Source of the DNA: Bolinopsis microptera
Lineage: Eukaryota; Ctenophora; Tentaculata; Lobata; Bolinopsidae
Reading direction: 5' to 3'
DNA length: 64,000 bases
Assembly: GCF_026151205.1 (NCBI RefSeq)
Contig: NC_087084.1
Coordinates: 14,551,260-14,615,259 of the forward strand
Position 1 is the first letter of the stretch; each line of letters begins with the position of its first letter. Position numbers and translations under genes: made by a program. Shown one piece after another: positions 36,506 to 49,589 of this stretch. Under the pieces are notes generated by a model that was not told the DNA's origin, did not search any database, and saw only the letters and a program-made list of their open reading frames with translations.

Positions 36506-37451
36506 CTCAGGTGTTGTGGTTAATATTTAGGTTTCCCCACTCCAAAGAATGTTCAAGGTAGTTTTTATGGGCACAACTAACTAGAGCAGATTTTGAACAC
36601 TCTAAAAATTTGTTTCTACCGCGCCGTTTGGGAGGCACTTCAATAGGGGTGAAAAAACCGTATTTGCAAATCAGCGAAAATATGGGTGCGTCGTGATGTT
36701 TTGGGTTAGAAAGGTCCCAGAGACCCCCAAATAAGTGCAAGTAATAATTTCAATATGTAGTAGTCACTCTTATCCACGTCGCTGTTGAGTTATGGAATGC
36801 CCCGTCTTGTCTAAAATTTAGAAATAAATAAATTTTGTCAAGAAAATATAAATTAATTTCAGATCGTACAGTTGAAGCTATCAGCAACACCTCGCAATTC
36901 CAACCGAAAAAATAACCCTTGTTATAATATCTTGTCACTTTTAGAGAGCTATTTTTCCCCGGACGGCGGACAGTCCTTATAATTATCATTGTTTTCCGTC
37001 ACCAGAAGCTATTTTGCTGTTATTATTTTGTTGAATGGAATTCCTCCACCTGTTAAAGCTACAAATGATATTTCAGAACAGAAAAGTAAAATCTAAGATC
37101 ATCGGTCCTTATGATTATCATCGCTTTTTTTGCTCTTCGATGGAGTTGAGCTGCACCTGCTGAAGCTACTGTCGTTATTACAGAAAATAAAATCAAAGAT
37201 TATAACCACACCTGTGCTTTTAGGGCATCGACCCTTAATAATTACAAAATTTGTTTTTATAAAATAGCAAGGTCTCCCCTCTAGAAAAAGCTAATTCCTC
37301 CACCTGTTGAAGCTACTAATGGTTTTTTTAACGGGTGATACCCCCCCTTAATGATCATAATTCATGAACATGGTTATTAAGTTAATTACACTAAACTATC
37401 TAGTTCAACAAAACACCATGATCTAGTTCAATAAAGTAGCAAGGTATGTAC
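36506..37451. other. Unassigned spacer shared with copy C
   Basis: Matches 48770-49590 closely. Minus-strand frame 36740-36507 (ALVSCAHKNYLEHSLEWGN) is interrupted by an indel in the other copy and not recognised. A gene is not supported. Confidence 0.35.
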
Positions 37452-37736
37452 CTCAAATTCCTCAATAATTGTAGTTGCTTTTATTCTGACCCCACATCCA
37501 GAAACACGCCATCTTGCCAGGCATACTGGGAGGAAATTTTTTTAAGAGAAAAAAACGGGAGGAAAAAGAGGAAATTTTTGAGAAGTTACTCCTAAATTCA
37601 AAATAATTTTTTGGAATAAAGACAAATTGATTGATCATTGAGGAAATTTTTGAAGAAAATATTTCGACTGTGTAAAAATCAAAGAGGAACATCCTGTCAG
37701 TTTTGGAACAGAGTGAAATATTTTGAAATTTGTCTA

Positions 37737-38462
37737 CCTTACAAGACATATTTATAACGGGTCCGGGACTCTAGGGCGTAAGACTCTAGGGCGTGAGACT
37801 TTAGGGCGGCGCCCTAACCCTAACCATCACCCTAACCCTAACCCTAACCCTTATCCTAACCCTAACCCTAACCCTAACCCAAACCCAAACCCTAACCCTA
37901 ACCCTAACCCTAACCCTAAGACCCTAGAGTCTTACGCCCTAGAGTCTTACGCCCTAGAGTCCGGACCCCATTTATAACGTACGAAATGTGGCGGTTTTCC
38001 GAAAATTTCGCCATATTTTCGAACCGCCAAAATTTCGGTCGTCGTAATAGAATCCGTCGCATTATCTTTTAGCTTATTTCAATGACTGTGCCTTCACTGC
38101 TTTATTTTGTTTCTAATAAGTAATATCAAGTAAAATAAATAAATAAATTCTGGCATCTTGGGACAAATTATCACCACACCAATGACGAATTGAATGTCAA
38201 GCAATACAGTTTAAATTTGCATTAAAATACATGTATGTGCTAACATGAAAGTCGTACAGTCTTAATACAGACTAAGTTTGAACATGATTTTACCGAATTT
38301 CAGAAATTTCCTTACTGCTTACTGTCACAAAAAATGATGAAAAATACCCTTATTTTCTGTGACGTCCGAAATTTGACGGTTTTTGTTCAATTTCGCCATA
38401 TTTTCGGACCACCAAAATTTCGGTCGTCGCAAATTAGGCCGCCATAAATATGTCTTGTAAGG
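37737..38462. mobile_element. Nested TA-flanked element with telomeric core
   Basis: Inverted ends ccttacaagacatattta/taaatatgtcttgtaagg between TA dinucleotides (37735-37736 and 38463-38464). Inside are related direct blocks around tttcgccatattttcg and aaaatttcggtcgtcg, and the telomere-like array. It is also present in copy C (50733-51463). Confidence 0.65.
37811..37918 (-). repeat. Internal telomeric repeat, copy B
   Basis: About 18 units of ccctaa (TTAGGG on the minus strand) with a few variants (cccaaa, ttatcc). It is framed by inverted arms built of gactctagggcgtaa at 37759-37810 and 37919-37970, so the array caps a potential stem. Confidence 0.9.
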
Positions 38463-40154
38463 TATTTACAAGACTTGGTTTCTCACTCAAGTGCTCAATA
38501 TCAACATTGGGGCTGGCCTTCCCCGACTTGAAGGCCATTTCATTAAATACATGATATTTGTGTGCTCACTGTAACGATAATATAATATATTCGATATAAA
38601 TTTTTCGTTCAAAATCAAAATCATTGGAAATAGCGTTTCAAATAGACCTCTATATAACAAAATTGCTTCCATGGCTTTTATGCTTTTACAACTTTACAAA
38701 ATTCAAAATTTTTCGCCTGTGGCGGGCAGTATGCACTCGCCTTGCTCGTGAATTGGTTCAGTGTTAAAAATTTGCGAGCGAAACGAGCGGGCCACAGAAA
38801 AAAGGCAAACTTGCGAGCGAAGCGATTGGGCCACAGAATTTAGAAAAAACGCATCTGGGAGGAAATATAAAACTTTCTGGATGTGGGATTCTGACGCGGT
38901 GATGGTATCGCACCTTTAGCTCGAAGTACCTGACTCCTGAAGAAAATCTTGTCAGAATCTGGACTTAGATTAGAAATTTTCCTATCTTTCAAAATCACAC
39001 CTAATCGTTTCATAGAATAATGAAAGTTTATCTTACAATTTCAACTCGCAGCATTGAGATATAAATATACCGTCCTTGACAGAGTTTACTTTGGTAACCA
39101 ACATCTTTGGGGACAATGCTTAAATTCGTTGGGCGATCAGAATGACAACATTATGACCCCATCAAGTCACCCGACAATATTATGACCCCATCAAGTCACC
39201 TGAGTCTGACAACATAATAACCCCATCAAGTCATCTGACAACATTATGACCCCACAAAGCTCACCTGACAACATTATGACCCCACAAACCTGACTGCAGC
39301 ATCTTTGAAAAGCTCCTATCCTGGTTCCGAGTTCTACAGTCCGGCGCGTGTAGTCCGGTGATATATTCCTGGTGTCCGTACGCGCCTGAACCTGCGCTGT
39401 GTGCACCCGCCATCGTGAAGTTGGTGAGTTTCAGCCTGCATGCTCCTTTCACACTGAGTTGTTATCAAGGTAGAAATATCCTCGACAATTAGTAAACTAA
39501 TGCAGACGTTAAGATTTTAAAAAATCATAATATTGAAGCCAGCGAACAGCAGTTTATAATTGTGGACGAGAGTTGTCATCATAGAGTCTGTAATCGATAC
39601 ATTCTGGTTCTTACTCTACAATAACTCAATAAATAAGATAGATAATTAGTGGTGACATAGGTTACAACTAAATGCTGAATTCTTATGATAATAAACCACG
39701 ATTTACCATGACTGTTTCCTTTCCCGCTGTAAATCTGGGTTTCACTGTAGTAAACAGAAACAAGGAGGAAATACCAAATATTGCAGGTAACTTACCCGTT
39801 AATAGTGGGGGAACAGTGAGATATGGCTACAACACAGGTGACCTGCAAACAGAGGACTGACACTAAAATGTTAGCTGTTTTCAAAATCAGTCTTGTCATC
39901 TGCTCATCCGTGGAGGTTCTTACTCGCTTGTACTTTCTAATTCTATCCTAAATTTTCGGAAACTTTGTTGTATTATTTATTTGATTTGGGGACTTAGTGA
40001 GGGAGCTTAGTAATAGCAAGCAACATTTTAAACCAGCAAACAATCCAATAAGTCAATTACAAGACGTGACATGACAAATTATTTGTGTGAAACACAAAAA
40101 GACGTGTGTTTTTTGTCAAGACGAGTAGTAACTTTAAGTGTTGACTGTAACTTA

Positions 40155-40954
40155 CCTTACTCGGGATTATTACGACGGGTTTATTAACGACCGGTTAAAA
40201 TATGGTTCGGGAAAAATATGGCGAAATTGCTCAAAACCCACCACATTTTCCCGGTCGCCATTTTACCGGTGTCCAACCTTTCAATTTTAGATTCAAAAAT
40301 TTTGTCTCAGATGTAAATTTCCTTATTAGAGATAAGCAAGTTTAGAAATTTTCGCATTGCTAAAACTTGTGAAACAAGTCGAATTATCAATAATTGTTGA
40401 AAGTAGACAGAAATAATGACTCGTGGTTAATCAAACTAGATGGAAAATAATTTTTAACATTTGAAGCGTAACAACCATATCGATATTAAGATAAAGGGAG
40501 AGCTGTTTAGTCTTCCAATAAGTTGTAATCATCTTCGTTATCTTCATCTGGATCATCCCTTTCATCAGTTTAATTAATTCAAGTTTTAATTTAACTGTTA
40601 CTTTTACTTTGAGTCCTATTTCATTATGTAGAGATAGTCAATACCTAAGAAATTAAAAATTGGCCTATTTAAATCAAATTTGACAATAAGGATATATGAC
40701 AAGAATTGGGCAAAAAGGTGAATTTTTTGCAATTTTAGCCAAATGAAGTCGAAAAACCTACAACAAGTGTCCCAATAGTCTTCTTTAGTGAATATAAGAC
40801 AACGATTAAAATATGAGCACCCATACCCCTTGGGAACCCTAAAAGCTGAGTAGGCGGGTTTATTAACGACCGGTGAAAATGTGGTTCGGGAAAAATATGG
40901 CGAAATTACCCTAAACCCACCACTTTATCCCGGTCATAATAATCCCGAGTAGGG
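40155..40954. mobile_element. TA-flanked MITE, copy B only, 800 bp
   Basis: Inverted ends ccttactcgggattattacg and, from the right, ccctactcgggattattatg, with TA at 40153-40154 and 40955-40956. Copies A and C have the uninterrupted sequence (gtaacttacatcac), proving a recent insertion. Internal direct blocks (gaccggt.aaaat.tggttcggg) resemble those of the element at 37737. No transposase. Confidence 0.85.
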
Positions 40955-41073
40955 TACATCACAAAGACATCTAACGGTAGTTAATCGTTGTTTAGAAAAC
41001 ATTATAAAGTTACAGTTCAGTATATTCTTCAGCTTGTGATCAGGTCCTCTTAAAATCTGAAAATATATTTACA

Positions 41074-41910
41074 CTATGCTGCTAGAAACGCTTCATGTGC
41101 ATTACACTGCTGCTAGATACGCTTCATGTGCATTACACTAGGCTGCTAGATATGCTTCATGTGCATTACACTATGCTGCTAGAAACGTTTCATGTGCAAT
41201 ACACTGCTGCTAGATACGCTTCATGTGAATTACACTAGGCTGCTAGATATGCTTCATGTGCATTACACTGCTGCTAGATACGCTTCATGTGCATTACACT
41301 AGGCTGCTAGATACGCTTCGTGTGCATTACACTATGCTGCTAGATATGCTTCATGTGCATTACACTGCTGCTAGATACGCTTCATGTGCATTACACTAGG
41401 CTGCTAGATACGCTTCATGTGCATTACACTGCTGCTAGATACGCTTCATGTGCATTACACTATGCTGCTAGATACGCTTCATGTGCATTACACTATGCTG
41501 CTAGAAACGTTTCATGTGCAATACACTGCTGCTAGATACGCTTCATGTGAATTACACTAGGCTGCTAGATATGCTTCATGTGCATTACACTGCTGCTAGA
41601 TACGCTTCATGTGCATTACACTAGGCTGCTAGATACGCTTCGTGTGCATTACACTATGCTGCTAGATATGCTTCATGTGCATTACACTGCTGCTAGATAC
41701 GCTTCATGTGCATTACACTAGGCTGCTAGATACGCTTCATGTGCATTACACTGCTGCTAGATACGCTTCATGTGCATTACACTATGCTGCTAGATACATT
41801 TCATGTGCATTACAATATGCTGCTAGATACGCTTCATGTGCATTACACTATGCTGCTAGATACGCTTCATGTGCATTACACTATGCTGCTAGATACGCTT
41901 CATGTGCATT
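41074..41910. repeat. 31/33-bp minisatellite, copy B
   Basis: Same unit as at 20487. It contains an internally duplicated block of about 320 bases (41180-41470 repeated from about 41500). Confidence 0.9.
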
Positions 41911-42716
41911 CAAACGAAAACATTGTACCCAAAAACCAATTAATGTATAAATTAAATTAGGTTAATTTCGATGAATTCGGATATGGCCATATTCGTTTAA
42001 ATGCAACCCATCTTGTTCAATCTGGGATGTTAAGGAGGTTCAGACCTTCATCGTCAAGTTCTATACCTGAATTCAAGTGTTAAAAATATTGTAGTAGTTG
42101 TACAGCAGTACTAAGGTTCTACTACAGAAGTAATCCCAATAACACTCGACCTCTTATCTGCCTGATCCAGAGGATCAGAGGATGTCACCATTTTACCTTC
42201 ACACAGACATCGAACGCTGTAAGAAGATGACGACAAGACTTTATTATTATTATATGTTATAAATTTTGTTCCAAATTATCCTTGAAACGTGCAAGATAAG
42301 TATTCAAAAAGGTAAATAATAATAATAATATATATCAGAGATACTGAGCAGGTACGTATTTTTCTCGTTACCTTGTTCACTTTTAATTGATATCTAAGTT
42401 AATCAATTCATAGTTAAGTAGGACCCAAATTAACCGTACTACCTGATTTTCTATTCTTTCCCCTTTTCCCCATTGTTTCAAAAACTATATTATGCCATCG
42501 TGTTAAACCCAACAACATTTTTCCGTGTGCATGTGTTTGGATTGAGCTCTAGTAAATAATAATAATAATAATAGTAACTAGAAATTTATTCATAGCTTTA
42601 TAGTCAAAAATAACTCAAAATCCAAAGATTCAGTTCAACCCATCTAAAGCGACACATGAACATGAACAAGAGAACTTAGAGTTTTATGAATTATGGTTAT
42701 ATATATATGTACAAAT

Positions 42717-42816
42717 ATACAAAATGAAACGACCGGTTGAGTCAGACAAATGTTTCAATCATTTTGAAACATGATTGAAACATTTGTCTGACTCAACCGG
42801 TCGTTTCATTTTGTAT
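42717..42816. repeat. Perfect 100-bp palindrome
   Basis: Two 45-base arms (42717-42761 and 42772-42816) around a 10-base centre, without a mismatch. It is missing from copy A at the matching site, so it arrived after duplication, together with about 60 adjacent bases. Confidence 0.85.
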
Positions 42817-42913
42817 CTAGCTCTCGGCTTGCCGATTGAGCACTGTAAGCAGACGACGCCACCCACAATTATGTACAAATATATATATATATATATATTA
42901 TATATACTTGGCC

Positions 42914-43680
42914 CAGGGTGGGCCAAAAGTCAGTACCCATACGTTGGGTCTTATACATCCGCCGTGTTTTATATTTGAGAGTTGTTGCTTTGCAGATGGC
43001 ATACTGTACCTACTTGTTCGAGGATTCCGTCGCCAAAATTTGAAAATTCGAATATTTTAGACCACGCCCATTCAATATTAAAGCACCTATATTGTTCTCT
43101 TTGAACATGTTGGACTCCTAATTTTTTCTGAGACGGTAGATTATTACATTTTGCATCTTATCTGAAAAAATATGTGAAATGGATTAGAAATGACGAAGAT
43201 ATCAAGCATTTTTTGTATCTCGTTAGCAAAATTGATTGGGTGATTATGTGACACCGTGACACGACACCTTAATTGGGCAGCCTTAACAATTCCCATAAAG
43301 TTTAAGGGGGTGGTTAACGGGGGTCACCTTATCACGTGATTAGGTAAGCCAATCACCTGATCACATGTAATGAATAAACTCGTTATGCTTCGTATCTCGG
43401 TCATCTGAGAAGCTATAACTCTAATTTTTCCAGGACAAACGTAATTCAAATGGCCAAACACAATTCAGTAAAATTTAGCTCGATCCGACTATCCAAATTA
43501 TCAAATAAATGCGAAAGTGAACCTTCATTTGAAAAAAATGAACACGAATATTTTTCGAGTTGACAAATTCCTCGAACCAGTGGTGGTATTAAGTCATACC
43601 AGAAAGAATTATTTCAATTGGGCAGTCAGTGACTGAGCTATAAAGGCTAACGTATGGGTACTGACTTTTGGCCCACCCTG
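42914..43680. mobile_element. MITE with CAGGGTGGGCC ends, copy B
   Basis: Counterpart of 25299-26066, a few substitutions apart, with the same inverted ends and the same flanks. Confidence 0.75.
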
Positions 43681-43694
43681 TATATTTAATATAT

Positions 43695-44187
43695 ATATAG
43701 TAATGTATAGCTGATGTTGATTATGGTGGGATGTAGTAATGTAAAGTAATGTATAGCTGACGTTGATTATGGTGGGATGTAGTAATGTAAAGTAATGTAT
43801 AGCTGATGTTGATTATGGTGGGATGTAGTAATGTATAGTAATGTATAGCTGATGTTGATTATGGTGGGATGTAGTAATGTATAGCTGATGTTGATTATGG
43901 TGGGATGTAGTTATGTATAGTAATGTATAGCTGATGTTGATTATGGTGGGATGTAGTAATGTATAGTATTGTATATCTGATGTTGATTATGGTGGGGTGT
44001 AGTTATGTATAGTAATGTATAGCTGATGTTGATTATGGTGGGATGTAGTAATGTATAGTATTGTATAGCTGATGTTGGTTATGGTGGGATGTAGTAATGT
44101 ATAGTAATGTATAGCTGATGTTGATTATGGTGGGATGTAGTAATGTATAGTAATGTATCTAGCTGATGTTGATTATGGTGGGATGTG
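43695..44187. repeat. 37/47-bp minisatellite, copy B
   Basis: Same unit as at 26085 but only about 490 bases long. Confidence 0.9.
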
Positions 44188-44209
44188 ACGCACTGTTCCT
44201 GACACGTGA

Positions 44210-46235
44210 AATGTTTAAATATAATTAATATTATATCTGGTCTCAATAATAGGTCTCGACTGCCTAGGCATCAAACCTTGGCAATCGGTAATTTTCCTCT
44301 GGCCCGGAGTCAGTTGACCCTAGGGACCAGAGGATAAAGGCGTAGAGAGTGTGTGTATCTACAAAAGTGGTTGTTTTTACAAGAGACAGGGCTTGCAACG
44401 CTTACTTTTTACTTTGGGCGATCCTCAATCGAAATCCCATTCACTGTCTGCCTCCACACGTCTCGATCGCACATAACAGTTCGAAGGTCGTCTAACTGGA
44501 GCCCAGTGTCACGAGCTACTACGTCCAGGAAGGTGAGTGGTCTCCTTCCACGGCCGGATTGGGCAAGTCGCCAGGGGAGGATAGTGGAGATAACTTGGTC
44601 AGAAGCTCTCATGCAATGCCCAGCAAATCTGGAACGCCTCGACGCAACCACTGAGGCAATAGATGGAAGGTTGCCATAGATCTGCTTGAGGGTTGGATGT
44701 TTCTTCCACGAGATGTTCTTGGCCTTCATTAAAAGACGGGTGTAGCATCCGTTGAGGCGCTTCTCGAGCTGCTTGTTTATGGTCCATGTCTCTGATCCAT
44801 AGAGCAATACTGGTTCAACACAGGCTCTAAAGAACTTGACTTTCAGTTGTTCGGAAATGCCAGAGGACCAGACTTTTTGCAGTTTAATACAGGCTGACCA
44901 GGCCATTCCTTTCCTTGTGTTGAAATCCTTTCTACTGTCCGCAATGAAAGAGCCGAGGTATTTAAAGTCATCAACCTGTTTAATCTGGCGGCCTGAGATG
45001 GAATGTAAGTCGACAGTGTCAGGGATGTTGATGGTCATGAACTCGGTCTTAGAAGCATTCATAGCAAGACCAACTTGTGCGGCTGCATTTTCAAGGTCTG
45101 TCAGCAGAAGTTGGACTTGCTCTATGGTGTCTGACATTAAGGCCAAATCATCAGCAAAGTCAAGGTCTGTGATTTTGACCGCAGGCACTCTTCGACTTTT
45201 CCTAGGCACGATGGTAAGACCGAATTCTTCACCCATGCAGCTTCTGAGGACATAGTCAAGGACGATGATGAAGAGAAAGGGTGCTAGAGTGTCCCCTTGG
45301 AGAACTCCAATAAGTGTCCTAAAAAAGTCAGTAAGGCCGTCGATGGTCTGGACACGAGAGAACGATGAGTCATAAAGAAGCCTGATAGCATCTACAAGAG
45401 GAGCAGGGATACCGTAGAGGGAGAGGATGTGGAAAAGGGCATCCCGGTTAATGCTGTCGAACGCTTTCGAAAAATCGACAAACACAATTGCGGCTGAGCG
45501 ATTTCCGATCTTGCATTCCTCGAGTATACGACGTAGGGCAAGAACCTGTGGGAGTGTGGATCTTCCACTACGGAAACCATTTTGGTTTGGTCGCAAGAGG
45601 GGATCAATGAATGGGTAGATCCGGTTGAGGATGAGCTTGTTAAAAACTTTCGCTGCAACCGGTGCCAGTGAAATGCCACGGTAGTTTCCTGGATTAGTAA
45701 GATCACCCTTTTTGGGGATAGGAATGATTGAGGCCGTTTTCCAGGCTTGAGGGATCACACCATCCATGAGTGCTTTGTTACAGAATCCGAGGAGGTTTTC
45801 ACGTAGCTGGGGAAGCTTCCAGACTGAGGGAGGGATGCTATCCAGACCGGGTGACTTGGAGGATTTGGCGGACTTCAGAACCGTGTCGAGTTCTGACATG
45901 CTGAAGGATGAGCAGCTGATGGGCAGGGTGTCAGAGACTCGCTGGTTGAAGAAGGGGAGGGTGAGGTCCGGCGGAGGCTGTTCTGTGCCGAGAAGGGACT
46001 TGAAGTGCTCGAACCAGATGTTGAGCCGTTCTTCGGTAGTGCCTCCTGGCACTTTGCAGTATGGCACAGTGTCGGAAGATGTTAGTTGCCTGATGATGTG
46101 CCAGGAACTGCGATGCCTGTGCTCAGGGTTAGTTTTCTCCAGCAGGTCAGTCTGTTGCTTGCAACGCAAGGGAAGAAAAACGGGAGAAACAAACACAAAA
46201 TGCATATTAAATGACTTAGCAAATAAATAATATTA
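44210..46235 (-). mobile_element. LINE 3' end split by a second LINE
   Basis: The R4/Dong-like 3' fragment (as at 28875) is cut at 44401/46157 by the RTE-like insertion. Confidence 0.75.
44402..46156 (-). pseudogene. RTE-like LINE, 5' truncated, RT domain
   Basis: An 11-bp target duplication gcttgcaacgc lies at 44391-44401 and 46157-46167; copy A has one copy. The open frame (stop at 44409) encodes an almost complete RT: GNYRGISLAPVAAKVFNKLI, AIVFVDFSKAFDSINRD (motif A), GVLQGDTLAPFLFII (motif B), LDFADDLAL (motif C, FADD), VLLYGSETWTINKQLEKRLN and RRSRFAGHCMRA. The endonuclease is missing through 5' truncation. The 3' UTR is only about 10 bases, rich in AAGTAA, as in RTE-type elements. The open frame extends upstream to 46205 only by chance into target DNA. 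Confidence 0.75.
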
Positions 46236-47714
46236 TTATTATTATACCTGAACAACTAGGTTCTTTTAAGTAAGTGAATTCACGATGTAATGATACCCTT
46301 CAATTATACCTTTCATTGATACCTTTCAATTATAATGGAGATTAAACTGATGGAGATTTGTATGTACATAACGAATATTATTATTATGATTTACCTAGGT
46401 TGAAGCAACAAGGCTCTTTTGAGAAGGTGAATTCTTTCCCTATCGTGCAAGTCACTTCATTGCTCCCTATGTTGAGAGCTTCTGGGTCAGAACAAGTCAC
46501 TTCCACGACGATGCCTGGGTCTACTGGAAAATTGGCTGCTGTCTCAATCGTACTCGTCCACTCAGCCTTCAGTCCAGTACATATCACTGTACAAATATTG
46601 CCGTTAGTAATTTGTTTAAAAAAGTTTGACAGTTCACATAATGTTTTATACAGTGCTAGATACTAACTACCAATAAAAATTTCTATGCAGTTCACAGGCA
46701 CATTAAACTATTATGGACGTATTACAATCTGAATCTACATAATTATCTTCGTATCTTAATTCTTAGATTTTAGTTCTTCGACTACCAAGTTACCTGTTAG
46801 AGGTCTGTAGAAATTAGAGGCAGTGTCAGAGGAATAGAACTTTATCTTTGCAATGCTCCTGCTCCTGCTGAAGTAAATGCTCCAGTCACTGTCACTACAC
46901 GTTGTGTCTGACATCAGGGTGTTGATCACCTCCACCTCGTTACAGTGTACCACTAGTCTGATACCTGAGGTTCTAGTTAACGTTACCCTCCATACCTTGT
47001 CTCTTGCAGTAGGTAGGTCAGTAAGGAAGTTAGTGCGGTCCGAGCTGCAACGCCGGATACGGTACTGAGGAGAGGGGGTGAAGAAGAGCTTGAGTCCTCC
47101 TGCATAGTCTTCCTGTGAAGTTAAGAACCTCACATACACTGTATCTTCACTCCCTAGCCAGCTATCAGTCTTTATTTCAAGAGAATACTGCTCCAGATTG
47201 AAGTCTATATATTCATCATGTTGTACTGCTACCCAGCCTGTTGTTATTACAACGTTATTATCTTAAAGTAGATTACAGTACATCAGTTGGTAGATAAAAA
47301 TAAAGTAATTGCTTTGTTGATAATATTTTACTTATGATTGTAGTATCATGAGTAAAATATTATCAACTAAAGCAATTACTTTACGATTGTTGTGTTATGA
47401 ATATATTATATAATATTGGGTCGATAGTTCATCTTACGTACGATAGTTCATCTTACGTACACGTTTTGACATTTCATTTGATTAAAATATCACTTCACAA
47501 ATATTATCTGACTGCAAAAATATAAAGATGTGTAAACAAAACCATTGTGAATGGTGATCCTACCTTCATCTAGATCCTCAGCAGCATTCTCAATAATCAG
47601 AAGGGATAGCAGCAAGATTATCCGCATTGTTATATCACACCGTACTTGATGCCTAACAATAGAAGTCCAAAATAAGCCATAATAATTAGTTTTTAACTAA
47701 TTACAACACTAACA

Positions 47715-48020
47715 AGAATTTCGCCGCGGTTAAACCACACACGATCAATTTTCCCTGCCATGTACCATTAATTCTTTTAAGTGAAAAGCGTGACTGGAGA
47801 AAAAGTGCACCATATTCACATGCATGGTAAAAATTGACGATTTATTTGACCAATGCAGCGCCGCGCATCAACAATAAATGAATCCAGAAAATTGCGGAAA
47901 ATAACTTTGCGAAGGAGGAACTTCACTTCAATTAATTAACACATGGCTAGCGTCGCACGCAGCATAACCGACGCTTCCTCTACTTATTCCCTACGATCTT
48001 TTTGCCTTCGGCAATAGTAG
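47715..48020 (+). repeat. Dispersed repeat upstream of copy B exon 1
   Basis: Counterpart of 30605-30930 in the second copy, a few substitutions and one short deletion apart. Confidence 0.6.
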
Positions 48021-48189
48021 GAAAAAAATCTATTACATTTATTGAGTATCATGTAACGTGATGGAAGTATTTTAAGCGGGTAATATCCTGTCCAAACCCA
48101 GGATACATAACATAAAGACTTTGTTGTAACTTTGCATGAAACTTATTTATAAACAACAATAATTCATTATCACGGTGTCGCGATTTTTA

Positions 48190-48770
48190 CTAGATAAAGT
48201 ACACTAAATAGTTTTTACTGCTAAATAGCACGTCTCTGTTTACTACATAAAATACACTAAATAGTTTGTACTGCTAAATAGCTCGTCTCTGTTTACTACA
48301 TAAAATACACTAAATAGTTTGTACTGCTAAATAGCTCGTCTCTGTTTACTACATAAAATACACTAAATAGTTTGTACTGCTAAATAGCTCGTCTCTGTTT
48401 ACTACATAAAATACACTAAATAGTTTTTACTGCTAAATAGCACGTCTCTGTTTACTACATAAAATACACTAAATAGTTTTTACTGCTAAATAGCTCGTCT
48501 CTGTTTACTACATAAAATACACTAAATAGTTTTTACTGCTAAATAGCACGTCTCTGTTTACTACATAAAATACACTAAATAGTTTTTACTGCTAAATAGC
48601 TCGTCTCTGTTTACTACATAAAATACACTAAATAGTTTGTACTGCTAAATAGCACGTCTCTGTTTACTACATAATATACACTAAATTTATTTTGTACTGC
48701 TAAATAGCTCGTCTCTGTTTACTACATAAAATACACTAAATAGTTTGTACTGCTAAATAGCTCGTCTCGC
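48190..48770. repeat. 53-57-bp minisatellite, copy C
   Basis: About 11 units of the same sequence as 35590-36505; fewer units with the tttag insertion. Confidence 0.9.
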
Positions 48771-49589
48771 TCAGGTGTTGTGGTTAATATTTAGGTTTCC
48801 CCACTCCAAAGAATGTTCAAGGTAGTTTTTATGGGCACAACTAACTAGAGCAGATTTTGAACACTCTAAAAATTTGTTTCTACCGTTTGGGAGGCACTTC
48901 AATAGGGGTGAAAAAACCGTATTTGCAAATCAGCGAAAATATGGGTGCGTCGTGATGTTTTGGGTTAGAAAGGTCCCAGAGACCCCCAATTCAAATAAGT
49001 GCAAGTAATAATTTCAATATGTAGTAGTCACTCTTATCCACGTCGCTGTTGAGTTATGGAATGCCCCGTCTTGTCTAAAATTTAGAAATAAATAAATTTT
49101 GTCAAGAAAATATAAATTAATTTCAGATCGTACAGTTCAAGCTATCAGCAACACCTCGCAATTCCAACCGAAAAAATAACCCTTGTTATAATATCTTGTC
49201 ACTTTTAAAGAGCTATTTTTCCCCGGACGGCGGACAGTCCTTATAAGCTTATAATTATCATTGTTTTCCGTCACCAGAAGCTATTTTGCTGTTATTATTT
49301 TGTTGAATGGAATTCCTCCACCTGTTAAAGCTACAAATGATATATCAGAACAGAAAAATAAAATCTAAGATCATCGGTCCTTATGATTATCATCGCTTTA
49401 TTTGCTCTTCGATGGAGTTGAGCTGCACCTGCTAAAATCAACGATTATAACCACACCTGTGCTTTTAGGGCATCGACCCTTAATAATTACAAAATTTGTT
49501 TTTATAAAATAGCAAGGTCTCCCCTCTAGAAAAAGCTAATTCCTCCACCTGTTGAAGCTACTAATGGTTTTTTTAACGGGTGATACTGG

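Larger units (their letters stand above)
37491..38887. mobile_element. hAT-like element in exon 8, copy B
   Basis: Ends CCCACATCCAGAAA (inverted at both sides) with an exact 8-bp target duplication attctgac at 37483-37490 and 38888-38895. Copy A shows the empty exon. It contains a nested TA-flanked element (37737-38462). No transposase frame was recognised. Confidence 0.8.
37452..47637 (-). pseudogene. PLC-X gene copy B, exons 1-8, truncated
   Basis: Exon counterparts of the intact gene: 47637-47574, 47237-46794, 46586-46395, 42216-42197, 39842-39796, 39744-39697, 39435-39290, and exon 8 spanning 38936-37452. Exon 2 has an in-frame 6-base deletion and all splice signals are kept in exons 1-7. 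Exon 8 is broken by a 1,397-bp hAT-like insertion, and exons 9-13 are absent because unrelated sequence follows. A truncated secreted protein without an active PLC domain could still be made. Divergence is low, suggesting a recent duplication. Confidence 0.7.

Noticed and set aside
37723-37977. Asn-Pro repeat open frame
   Set aside because: A translation of the telomeric array.
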